A stretch of 64,000 nucleotides of DNA. Source: VRUE01 sp963837735. GTDB lineage: Bacteria > Actinomycetota > Thermoleophilia > Solirubrobacterales > 70-9. Position numbers and translations under genes: made by a program. Within the stretch, counting starts at the first letter, position 1. Every line of letters begins with the position of its first letter. The stretch lies in contig CAWIOM010000017.1 in the NCBI GenBank assembly GCA_963837735.1, positions 62,001 to 126,000 of the forward strand, given 5' to 3'. A model generated the notes under the pieces. It made no database searches. It worked only from the letters and a program-made list of their open reading frames with translations, and had not been told where the DNA came from. Positions 1 to 7,325 of the stretch are shown here, one piece after another.

Positions 1-292
1 AGGCGCCCTCCCCGACCGCGAGGCCGAGGCGCTCGCGGGCGTCGGCGACGATCCGGTCATAGAGGCTCAAAAAGCAGTCCTCCTTGCCGGCGAACAGCGA
101 GTAGAAGCTGCCGACGCCGATCCTCGCCGCGCCGACCAGGTCCTCGACGGTCGTCGCCCGATAGCCGCGCTCGGAGAAGACCGCCGCCGCGCTGTCGAGG
201 ACGCGGTCCCTTCGATGTTCCTCGACGACCTCTCTGGCGATCCTCGCTTTCCCGATCGGCACCGGCATCAGGTGGTCGGGGAGCGAGGCCAC
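1..292 (-). CDS. TetR-family transcriptional regulator, N-terminal part (runs off the window)
   Basis: Reverse-strand reading from a GTG at 292 (alternative ATG at 268) gives about 97 residues with no stop before the window edge. The segment carries the TetR DNA-binding helix-turn-helix: VFSERGYRATTVEDL followed by GVGSFYSLFAGKEDCF, the usual recognition helix and the start of helix 4. The ligand-binding C-terminal domain lies outside the window, so no effector can be proposed. It is divergent to a second TetR gene at 375, and the 82-base gap between them must hold both promoters. Seen: the HTH. Inferred: a repressor, possibly controlling itself or its neighbours. Confidence 0.85.
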   Translation of the reverse strand, partial: MASLPDHLMPVPIGKARIAREVVEEHRRDRVLDSAAAVFSERGYRATTVEDLVGAARIGVGSFYSLFAGKEDCFLSLYDRIVADARERLGLAVGEGA

Positions 293-374
293 CCGAGAAG
301 GATAGCCCGGCAGAGGATCCCGTACCGAGGCCGAGATTGCAGTTTCCAAATAGAAGGCATATCGTCTTCAAGGC

Positions 375-1055
375 ATGGCGGGCGGGCACGATTCGGAACG
401 ACAGGGCACGCCTCGGGGCGAACTGACTCGGATTCGCGAGAGCCGCGAGCAGCGCGCCGAGAGGGTCCGGACGAGCATCCTCGAGGCGATGCTCGCCGCC
501 TGCGGCGAGCGCGGCTACAGGAGCGTCGCGGTCCAGGACGTCATCGACCGCTACGGGGGCAACCGGGTCCAGTTCTACCGCCACTTCGCCAGCAAGGCCG
601 ACTGCTACGCGGAGGCCTATGAGGCCGAGGCCGACCTGCTCAGCGAGAGGATCCTCAGTGTGGCCGGGGCGGCGAGCTGTTGGCGTCTCGGACTGCGGGC
701 GGGGCTCGAGGAGCTGGCCGCCTTCGCCGAGCGGGAACCGCTGCTCGCCCGCGGCCTGCTGGTCGAGGTCCACATCGCCGGGGGGCCGGCGCTGAAGAAG
801 CGAAGCGCAGTATGCGCGCGCCTCGCCGAGGCGCTCGACGGCGGTCGCCGCGAGGCCGCGGCCGACCGCCCTCCCCCGTCGATAACCGCGCGGTTCATGG
901 TCGGCGCGATCGAGTCGAGCGTCAGCGGGGCGCTTCTCGCCGGCGACCCCCGGGCCTTCGCCCGCGCGATCCCCGGGCTCGCCCACATGGTCGTCTCGGC
1001 CTACCTCGGCGAGGACGCCGCCGGCGAGGAGCTGGCCGCGGCAACGGCGGCCTGA
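375..1055 (+). CDS. TetR-family transcriptional regulator
   Basis: This 226-residue protein has a TetR-type N-terminal HTH at about residues 33-80 (GERGYRSVAVQDVIDRYG, then FYRHFASKADCYAEAY). A helical C-terminal domain of about 140 residues is the likely ligand-binding and dimer part. The first 30 residues are charged and poorly structured, which is common in actinobacterial TetR proteins. The gene is divergent to the partial TetR at 292 and convergent with the secreted-protein gene that ends at 1062. An AT-richer stretch at about 340-370 (containing AAATAG and CATATCG) is the best promoter candidate. The family identity is firm; target and ligand are unknown. Confidence 0.9.
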   Translation: MAGGHDSERQGTPRGELTRIRESREQRAERVRTSILEAMLAACGERGYRSVAVQDVIDRYGGNRVQFYRHFASKADCYAEAYEAEADLLSERILSVAGAASCWRLGLRAGLEELAAFAEREPLLARGLLVEVHIAGGPALKKRSAVCARLAEALDGGRREAAADRPPPSITARFMVGAIESSVSGALLAGDPRAFARAIPGLAHMVVSAYLGEDAAGEELAAATAA

Positions 1056-1061
1056 GGGAGC

Positions 1062-1844
1062 TCAACCGGCGGGCGAGCAGCTTCTGACGACTTTGCCTGA
1101 CATTTTGAAGCCGCCCTTGAAGGTCAGCGCGCCGCGGATGAAGAAGTGGCCGGAGGGGCAGGTGCCGTAGAGCAGGGTCTGCCTCCTGCCCTTCTCGGAC
1201 CACCTTTTGTGGATCGAGAGTTCGGCGAAGCTGAGCGAGCCCTGGCCGGCGACGATCGTCGGGATCTTGATGTAGACGCTGGTCCCGTAAGGCCCGGTGG
1301 ATTTGCCGATCTCCGCCGTCGTGATGAACGTCGTCGGGGCCGGCACGTGAGCGTAGGCGTGGAAGATGAAGACCGGGTGGCCGTTCTTGGGCGGGCCGTT
1401 GAAGATCACCAGCGGCGCCTTGGCAAAGAACGGCTCCTGTTCGGGGAAGGCGATTTCGGCGCCCGCCTGGCCGCTGCCGATGATCGCGCTTCGGCAGAGC
1501 CGCTTCGCCTGCGCGGTCAGCGTGTTCTGCAGTTTCGCCGTCGTGCAGGTGGGGAGGCCCTTGGTGTAGACGCCGGTGTGCTTGTCGAACTCGAGCTTCA
1601 GGTAGTCGAGCGCCGGCAGGTGGGTGCCGTCGGCCGTCCTGATCGTGCTGCGGGCGCTGAGGGTGATCGCGGCCGGGTCATGCTTCGGAATCCGGTGCGG
1701 AGTGAAGCCGCCTTCGACGGTGACGATCAGGTTCCCGGCTCGCACCGTCTGGCCCGATGCGCTCGAACCCAGCGCCGCGAGCGCCGCCAGAACGGCGAGC
1801 GCGAATGCGATCCTGACACCCCGAACAGGTCGTCTCTCTCTCAC
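1062..1844 (-). CDS. Secreted protein of unknown function
   Basis: The 260-residue product starts at GTG 1844 with an Arg-rich n-region, a hydrophobic core (IAFALAVLAALAALG) and a likely signal-peptidase site near residue 31 (SASGQ). The mature part is rich in beta-prone sequence. It has four Cys that could form disulfides (in LPTCTTAK, KRLCRSA, YGTCPSG and VRSCSPAG). I recognise no catalytic motif. Similar exported proteins are common in Solirubrobacterales, but I cannot name a function. It ends seven bases from the TetR stop at 1055, so the two are convergent. The gene stands alone, with the response regulator terminating 82 bases upstream. Confidence 0.8.
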   Translation of the reverse strand: MRERRPVRGVRIAFALAVLAALAALGSSASGQTVRAGNLIVTVEGGFTPHRIPKHDPAAITLSARSTIRTADGTHLPALDYLKLEFDKHTGVYTKGLPTCTTAKLQNTLTAQAKRLCRSAIIGSGQAGAEIAFPEQEPFFAKAPLVIFNGPPKNGHPVFIFHAYAHVPAPTTFITTAEIGKSTGPYGTSVYIKIPTIVAGQGSLSFAELSIHKRWSEKGRRQTLLYGTCPSGHFFIRGALTFKGGFKMSGKVVRSCSPAG

Positions 1845-1926
1845 CTCTATCCCTTCCCGTTCACCCTTCCCAAGGCCGACTATACCGCCGGGCGGCTGCG
1901 ATTCCCAGCGTCGCGCGAAGCGAGGA

Positions 1927-2631
1927 TCAGGCGCTCGAGCCGGAGAACTTGTAGCCCACGCCGCGCACGGTGACGACCAGCTCGGGATTCTGGGGATCGC
2001 GCTCGACCTTCTGGCGCAGGTTCGAGATATGGACGTCGCAGGCGCGCTCGTCGCCGTCGAACTCGGTCTGCCAGAGCTCCTCCATGATCTGGCGGCGGGG
2101 GAAGACCTCGCCCGGCCGGCCGACCATCAGGCGCAGGAGCTGGAACTCGGAGCGGGTCAGGTTGACCGGCTCCCCGCGCACGGTGGCGACGTGCCGGACG
2201 AGGTCGATCGCGACCGGGCCGGCTTCGATCTTGACCGCCTGGGCGAGCGGCGAGCGGTCGAGCTCGCGGCGCCGGAGCTGGGCCCGCACGCGGCCGAGCA
2301 GCTCGCGGACCGAGAAGGGCTTGGTCACGTAGTCGTCGGCGCCGACCTCGAGCCCGACGACCTTGTCGACCTCGGCGTCCTTGGCGGTGAGGACGATGAT
2401 CGGCACGGCGCTGCGCGAGCGCACGTCGCGGCAGATGTCGAGGCCGCTCGGCCCCGGCATCATGATGTCGAGGATCAGCAGGTCGAAGGGGATGCCGTCG
2501 CCGAGCTTCTCGGAGGCCTCGTCGCCGTCGGCGACGGGCGTCACGTCGAAGCCCTCCTGGGTCAGGGCGTAGCCGACAGAGTCGCGGACCGAGGGCTCGT
2601 CGTCGGCGATCAGGATGCGTCCGCTGCTCAT
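1927..2631 (-). CDS. OmpR/PhoB-family response regulator
   Basis: The 234-residue regulator has an N-terminal receiver domain: acidic pocket ADDEP at residues 9-13, phospho-acceptor Asp55 in LLILDIMMPG, Thr in IVLTAKD and Lys in YVTKPF. A C-terminal winged-helix DNA-binding domain follows (LTRSEFQLLRLMVGRPG, then FDGDERACDVHISNLRQKVE). Both halves are complete. It lies 14 bases downstream of the sensor kinase on the same strand, so the two form a two-component operon with the kinase first. In PhoB-like systems the phosphorylated regulator dimerises and binds direct repeats. The stimulus is not visible here. Confidence 0.95.
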   Translation of the reverse strand: MSSGRILIADDEPSVRDSVGYALTQEGFDVTPVADGDEASEKLGDGIPFDLLILDIMMPGPSGLDICRDVRSRSAVPIIVLTAKDAEVDKVVGLEVGADDYVTKPFSVRELLGRVRAQLRRRELDRSPLAQAVKIEAGPVAIDLVRHVATVRGEPVNLTRSEFQLLRLMVGRPGEVFPRRQIMEELWQTEFDGDERACDVHISNLRQKVERDPQNPELVVTVRGVGYKFSGSSA

Positions 2632-2645
2632 CGGGCCGGCCTCAT

Positions 2646-3947
2646 TCAGGCCACCGGGGTCGGGCTCGGTTGGGCGAGCGGCAGGCGGATCCAGAAGTTG
2701 CTGCCCTCGCCCTCGACCGAGGTGGCGCCGATCTCGCCGCCCATCACGTCGACCATGCGGCGGGCGATCGCCAGCCCGAGGCCGAAGCCCTCGTGCTTGC
2801 GCGACTCCGCGCGGCGGTAGAAGCGCTCGAAGATGCGCTCGATCTCAGCAGTCGGTATTCCGGTTCCGGTGTCGATCACTTCCATTGCAACGCCCTTCTC
2901 GCCGTCGAGGCGGCCGCGAACGGTAACGGTGCCGGGGGGTGGCGTGTGCTTACAGGCGTTGGTGAGCAGGCCGACGAGCACCTGGCGGAGCAGCGTCGGG
3001 TCGCCCTTGGCGGCCAGGTCGGGCTCGACTTCGGTGCGGACCTTGATCCCGACCGGCGCCTCGACCGCCTCGACGGCGTCGCGGATCGCGGCGGGGACGT
3101 CGACGACCTCCGTCTCGCCGGCGCCGAGCGAATCGACCCGGGCGAGGGTGAGCAGGGCCCGCGTCAGCCGGTTCATCCGCTCGGCGTCTTCGGCGAGGCG
3201 TTCGAGGAAGTGGTCCTGGGCTTTGGGGTCGTCCTTGGCGCCGCCCTGGAGGACCTCGATCGCCCCCGAGATCCCGGCCAGCGGGTTGCGCAGCTCGTGG
3301 GCGGCGTTGGAGACGAAGTCGGCTTCGGCGAACTCGCGGCGCATCTCTTCGGTGCGGTCGCGGACGACCGCGAGCACGGCGCGCTCCTCGGGCAGCGAGC
3401 GGGCCTGCATCGCGTAGGCGCGGTCGCCGATCCGGATCGCCGGGTGGGCGGAGAAGCCGACCTCGGCGGCGCGGCGCAGCTGCGGCAGCAGCGTCTCCGA
3501 GGGCAGCCCGGCCGGGTCGAGCAGATCCGCCGCGGCGCTGTTGGAGAAGCGCACGGGGCCGTCGAAGTCGACGACCATGACCGCATCGGTGAGCCCGTCG
3601 AAGATCGCCTCGAGCTTGTTGCGGTCGGCTGTCATCACTCCGAAGCTCTCCTGCAGGGAGGCGCGCATCGACTCCAGGGCGCGGGCCAGCTCGCCGATCT
3701 CGTCGAAGCCGCCGGTCGCGAGCGGGGCGTCGAAGGAGCCCGCCGCCATCTGCTTGGCCGCGGTGGCGAGTCGCTCGACCCGTTTGGCGATCGCCGCAGC
3801 GATCAGAAAGCCGACAAGGACGCCGAGGCCGATCGCGGCGAGCACGGCGCGCGGCCGGTCGCCGAATGCGTAGACGACGCCGGCGGTGATCACGCTGACC
3901 ACGGCGAAGGCCGTGGCCAGCCAAAGACGCATGCCGATTCGGTGCAT
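2646..3947 (-). CDS. Sensor histidine kinase (HAMP-PAS-HisKA-HATPase)
   Basis: This 433-residue membrane kinase has two N-terminal TM helices (about 8-28 and 33-54) with almost no periplasmic loop, suggesting it senses in the membrane or cytoplasm. A HAMP segment (about 52-105), a PAS-like domain (about 110-200) and HisKA follow. The phospho-acceptor is His217 in NAAHELRNPL; the Asn after Arg replaces the more usual Thr. The ATPase domain has the N box (LLTNACKH), G1 (DTGTGIP), F box (FERFYR) and G2 (GFGLGLAIA). The architecture resembles PhoR/WalK kinases. The start is the ATG at 3947, 50 bases from a divergent glycosyltransferase. The partner regulator follows immediately. Confidence 0.94.
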   Translation of the reverse strand: MHRIGMRLWLATAFAVVSVITAGVVYAFGDRPRAVLAAIGLGVLVGFLIAAAIAKRVERLATAAKQMAAGSFDAPLATGGFDEIGELARALESMRASLQESFGVMTADRNKLEAIFDGLTDAVMVVDFDGPVRFSNSAAADLLDPAGLPSETLLPQLRRAAEVGFSAHPAIRIGDRAYAMQARSLPEERAVLAVVRDRTEEMRREFAEADFVSNAAHELRNPLAGISGAIEVLQGGAKDDPKAQDHFLERLAEDAERMNRLTRALLTLARVDSLGAGETEVVDVPAAIRDAVEAVEAPVGIKVRTEVEPDLAAKGDPTLLRQVLVGLLTNACKHTPPPGTVTVRGRLDGEKGVAMEVIDTGTGIPTAEIERIFERFYRRAESRKHEGFGLGLAIARRMVDVMGGEIGATSVEGEGSNFWIRLPLAQPSPTPVA

Positions 3948-3997
3948 GAAGGTTTACTAACACAATCGCGACGGCAGGTCGTGGGAGAATCGCCGGG

Positions 3998-4749
3998 ATG
4001 AGAACTCTGGTCTTCATTCCGGCGTGGAACGAGGAGGCGTCGATCGGCGAGGTGATCGCCGACGTTCGCGAGCACATTCCCGCCGCCGACCTGCTCGTCG
4101 TCGACGACGGCTCGACCGACGCGACCGCGGCCCGGGCCCGCGAGGCCGGTGCCGTCGTCGCCTCGCTGCCCTTCAACCAGGGGCTCGGCGCAGCGCTGCA
4201 GACCGGCTACCTCTACGGCCTGCGCGAGGGGTACGGGTGCTGCGCCCACCTCGATGCCGACGGGCAGCACCCGGCCGCCGAGGTCAGCCGGCTGCTCGCC
4301 GAGGTGACCGCCGACCGCGCCGATCTGGTGATCGGCTCGCGCTACAGCGACGCCGGTGCGGAGCGCGAGGACGGGAGGCCGGCCAGCCCGACGGCGACGA
4401 CTACAAGCCGACGATCTCGCGGCGGATCGGGACCAACGTCTTCCGCTTCTTCCTCACCCTGGCGACCCGCCAGCGCTTCACCGACACGACGAGCGGCATG
4501 CGGGCGGCGAACCGCCGGGTGATGGCGCTCTTCAGCGAGAACTACTCGCCGGACTTCGCCGAGATCGAGTCGCTGCAGCTCGCGGTCCGCCAGGGGCTGC
4601 GGGTCGAGGAGGTGCCGGTGCGGATGCTCGAGCGAGCCGGCGGCAGCTCGTTCCTGACCCCGCTGCGCTCAGCCTTCTTCATCTTCAAGGGCCTGGTCGT
4701 GCTGCTGGTGGGGATGTTCCGCCCGCGCCAGGTCGAGGTCGAGCGATGA
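3998..4749 (+). CDS. Family 2 glycosyltransferase (reading frame interrupted near 4370)
   Basis: Starting at ATG 3998 the protein has a GT2/GT-A fold: FIPAWNEEASIGEV, the nucleotide-binding LLVVDDGSTDATAA and the metal-binding HLDADGQHP, then DLVIGSRYSD. Near 4370 the homologous sequence jumps to the frame one base back. It resumes with DYKPTISRRIGTNVFRFF and TDTTSGMRAANRRVMALF and ends at the TGA at 4747-4749. One base appears to be missing, either a sequencing error or a true frameshift mutation. The GT2 class uses NDP-sugars, often on polyprenyl-phosphate acceptors. The C-terminal hydrophobic stretch (FFIFKGLVVLLVGMF) suggests membrane association. It overlaps the DUF2304 gene by four bases (ATGA), a common pairing. 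Confidence 0.85.
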
Positions 4750-5210
4750 GCGGGCTCGTGCTCGCCGCCGGCGAAGACGCGAAGGTCCACCTCACCTCGC
4801 AGACGCGGATCATCGCCGCGATCCTGGCGATCGCCTTCATGGTCCTGATCCTCGAGATGATCCGCCGCGGCCGCCTGCAGGAGCGCTTCAGCGTCGTCTG
4901 GCTGCTCGCCGGCCTGGGAATGCTGGCCGGCGCCGCCTTCCCCGGCATCCTCACCCTGATCGCCGACGCGATGGGCGTGCGGGACACCAACGTCGCCCTC
5001 TTCTCGATCGTCCTGCTGCTGCTGCTCGCCCTGGCGCTCAACTTCAGCGTGATCATGTCCCGGCAGGCCGCCCAGATAACGCGCCTCGCCCAGGAACGGG
5101 CGCTGGAACAGGCGCGCCGGCAGACCGCGGGCGATCGCAATGGCGAGCCGGTCGTCGATCGGCGGACCGGCGGGACCGGCGTGGCGGAGGGTCAGAGCTC
5201 GCGCTCGTAA
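4746..5210 (+). CDS. DUF2304 small membrane protein
   Basis: The ATG at 4746 overlaps the glycosyltransferase stop in an ATGA junction, implying translational coupling. The 154-residue protein has three hydrophobic helices (residues about 22-40, 52-72 and 84-103). A basic, helical cytoplasmic tail of about 45 residues follows (RLAQERALEQARR). Size and layout match DUF2304, a family usually found next to GT2 enzymes in surface polysaccharide or glycolipid synthesis, where it is presumed to help anchor or assist the enzyme. That role is inferred from context. Its 3' end overlaps the convergent acetyltransferase by 19 bases. Confidence 0.8.
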   Translation: MSGLVLAAGEDAKVHLTSQTRIIAAILAIAFMVLILEMIRRGRLQERFSVVWLLAGLGMLAGAAFPGILTLIADAMGVRDTNVALFSIVLLLLLALALNFSVIMSRQAAQITRLAQERALEQARRQTAGDRNGEPVVDRRTGGTGVAEGQSSRS

Positions 5211-5644
5211 TAGAGCATGCGCGGGCCATCCGGCCCGCCTTCGCGGTTGGTGAAGCCCGCGCTCTCGTATAGAGCGAGGGCTTCGGTGTCGTCTTCGCCC
5301 GTCGTCAGCTCGATGTGGGGAGCGCCCGCCTCGCGAGCCGCGTCGATCGCCGCCACGAGGAGGGCGCGGCCGATCCCCTGCCCGCGGCGGCCGGGGACGA
5401 CGTAGAGCTCCTGGACGTGGGCGTCGGGCTTGCCGTTGTAGATCGAGCGGTGGAAGCGGAGCAGGCAGAAGCCGTCGGGGCCCTCGCCTGCCAGGAGCAC
5501 GGTTATCTCACCGGCGGCCAGCAGGCTCCCGGCGTGCTCGGCAAGCGCCTCCTCCCCCGGGGTCCAGTCCTCGTACTCGGAGTTGAAGGCGTGCAGCAGG
5601 CGCCCCACGTGGGCGGCGTCGCCGGCGCTCGCCCGTCGGATCAA
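5192..5644 (-). CDS. GNAT-family N-acetyltransferase
   Basis: The 150-residue single-domain protein has the GNAT acetyl-CoA-binding signature. ELYVVPGRRGQGIGRALL (about 85-102) contains the R/Q-x-x-G-x-G/A pyrophosphate loop, and the C-terminal ALALYESAGFTNRE is motif B. Translation appears to begin at TTG 5644, overlapping the holB stop by four bases (TTGA), so it is co-transcribed with topA-tmk-holB. The substrate cannot be told from sequence; GNAT enzymes act on small amines, antibiotics or protein N-termini. Confidence 0.88.
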   Translation of the reverse strand: MIRRASAGDAAHVGRLLHAFNSEYEDWTPGEEALAEHAGSLLAAGEITVLLAGEGPDGFCLLRFHRSIYNGKPDAHVQELYVVPGRRGQGIGRALLVAAIDAAREAGAPHIELTTGEDDTEALALYESAGFTNREGGPDGPRMLYYEREL

Positions 5645-6720
5645 CCGACCTCGCGCTCGAGCCGGAGATGGAGGGCTTCGAGCGCCAGCTCCTCTGAGAC
5701 GTTGAGCTCGAGGCGGCGGCGCGTGTCCTGGACGAGCTCGGCGGCCCGGCGGGCAGCTGCCGGGTCGAGGCCCTCGGCCGCAGCGGCGAGCTGCGGCAGG
5801 CGGTCGCGGTTGAAGACGACCTCCTCGGCGCCGGAGGCGACCGCGGCGAGGTCCCGGAACCAGGAGGCGCAGAGCGCCAGGCCGAGGTCGAGGGTCTCGG
5901 TGCGACGGCGGCGACCGGCGCGCCTCGCCTCGTCGTTGGCCTCCTTGGCGGAGCGCTTGACGCCGGCCTCCTTCTCCGCAGCGAGCCTCTCGCGGGCGGC
6001 GGCCTCGGCGTCTGCCCCGACCGCCTCAGCGGCCTTCAGGAGCCTGCGCCAGGGGGCGGCGCTCGTCGGCGAGGCCAGCTCCAGCGCCGCTCCGCGCAAC
6101 TTGCGGCCGCGGTCGGACAGCAGCAACCGGGCGCGCCCGGTGTCGCCCGCCGAGAGCCGGGCGGCGGCGGCGAACTCATCGGCACCGCCCTCGACCGTCC
6201 CGTCCGCCCGGAGAGCGTCTTCGACGGCCTCGACCGGCAGGGCGGCAAACTCGATCGGCTGGCAGCGTGAGGAGATTGTCTCGAGCAGCGCCTCCGGCTC
6301 GGAGCTGAGCAGGATCAGGTGGGCGAAGCGCGGCGGCTCCTCGAGCGTCTTCAGCAGGGCGTTCTGGCTCTCGTCCCTCAGCGCCTCGGCCGACTCGAGG
6401 ACGAAGACGCGGCTCTCGCCTTCGAAGGGCCGGTAGGAGGCGGCGCGGATCACCCGCTCGCGGACCGCCTCGACCAGGTGCTGGGCGCCGCTCGGCGCCA
6501 GCCAGACCAGGTCGGGATGGGGCGATGGGTCGAGCAGGGCGCGGCGGCGGGCGTCCCCGGGGTCCTCGGCGCCGGCGGCCAGGATCTCGGCTGCGAAGGC
6601 GCGCGCCGCCGCCCGCTTGCCCGCCCCGCGCGGCCCGCGGAAGAGGTAGGCGTGAGAGGGCCCCGACTCGAGCGCCGCGCTCAGCGCCGCCTCGGCCCGG
6701 GTCTGGTGGGCGACCTTCAT
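5641..6720 (-). CDS. holB: DNA polymerase III delta' subunit
   Basis: The 359-residue AAA+ clamp-loader subunit has a Walker A-like loop (FRGPRGAGKRAAA, about 27-39) with Arg where the Ser/Thr normally sits, fitting a delta' subunit that does not hydrolyse ATP. It also carries SQNALLKTLEEPPRFAH and the sensor-1/SRC motif ETISSRCQPIEF, hallmarks of DnaX/HolB proteins. HolB works with DnaX and HolA to load the beta clamp at the replication fork. It follows tmk by four bases on the minus strand in the topA-tmk-holB order typical of actinobacteria. The C-terminal third is Ala/Arg-rich helix, consistent with the collar domain. Confidence 0.93.
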   Translation of the reverse strand: MKVAHQTRAEAALSAALESGPSHAYLFRGPRGAGKRAAARAFAAEILAAGAEDPGDARRRALLDPSPHPDLVWLAPSGAQHLVEAVRERVIRAASYRPFEGESRVFVLESAEALRDESQNALLKTLEEPPRFAHLILLSSEPEALLETISSRCQPIEFAALPVEAVEDALRADGTVEGGADEFAAAARLSAGDTGRARLLLSDRGRKLRGAALELASPTSAAPWRRLLKAAEAVGADAEAAARERLAAEKEAGVKRSAKEANDEARRAGRRRRTETLDLGLALCASWFRDLAAVASGAEEVVFNRDRLPQLAAAAEGLDPAAARRAAELVQDTRRRLELNVSEELALEALHLRLEREVG

Positions 6721-6724
6721 CGCG

Positions 6725-7315
6725 TCACGCGGATCGGCTCCGGACGGCCTCGAGCACTCGCGCGTGGACCTCCTCGACCGAGCCGGAAGCGTCGATTGCG
6801 ACCACCCGGTCGGAGGCGATCGTCGCGATCTCCTCGTAGGCCTCGGCGACGCCGCGCTGCAGCTCGACGCCCTCGGACTCGAAGCGGTCCTCGCCCTCGG
6901 CGCGGCCCAGGCCGACCTCGGGGTCGACGCGCAGAAGCACGGTGACGTCGGGCCAGAGGCCGTCGATCACCGTGTCGGTGAGGGAGAGCACATGGCTCGT
7001 CCCCAGGCCCCGGGCGCCGCCCTGATAGGCGACGCTCGAGTCGGCGAAGCGGTCGGCGACGACGACCTGCCCGGCCTCCAGGGCGGGGCGGATCACGCGG
7101 GCGACCAGGTCCGCGCGGGCGGCCGAGAAGAGCAGCAGCTCGGCGAAGGGATCGATCTCGAGCTCGGGGTCGGCGAGGAGCTCGCGGATCCGCTCGGCGG
7201 CGCCGGTCCCCCCCGGCTCGCGGATCAGCAGCGTCTCGGGGCCGAGTGCGTCGGCGAGCAACCTCGCCTGTGTGCTCTTGCCTGAGCCGTCGACTCCCTC
7301 CAAGGAGACGAACAA
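6725..7315 (-). CDS. tmk: Thymidylate kinase
   Basis: This 196-residue protein converts dTMP to dTDP with ATP. The N-terminal P-loop is FVSLEGVDGSGKSTQARLLA (residues 2-21). The dTMP-binding segment is LIREPGGTGAAERIRELL, and the DRX motif lies in VVADRFADSSVAYQGGARG. The Arg-poor LID region (VGLGRAEGEDRFE) is present. Length fits the family (about 200). The start codon appears to be TTG at 7315, placing the P-loop at the usual position. It lies 10 bases after topA and 4 bases before holB, in one operon. Confidence 0.95.
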   Translation of the reverse strand: MFVSLEGVDGSGKSTQARLLADALGPETLLIREPGGTGAAERIRELLADPELEIDPFAELLLFSAARADLVARVIRPALEAGQVVVADRFADSSVAYQGGARGLGTSHVLSLTDTVIDGLWPDVTVLLRVDPEVGLGRAEGEDRFESEGVELQRGVAEAYEEIATIASDRVVAIDASGSVEEVHARVLEAVRSRSA

Positions 7316-7325
7316 CGGCCGGGCC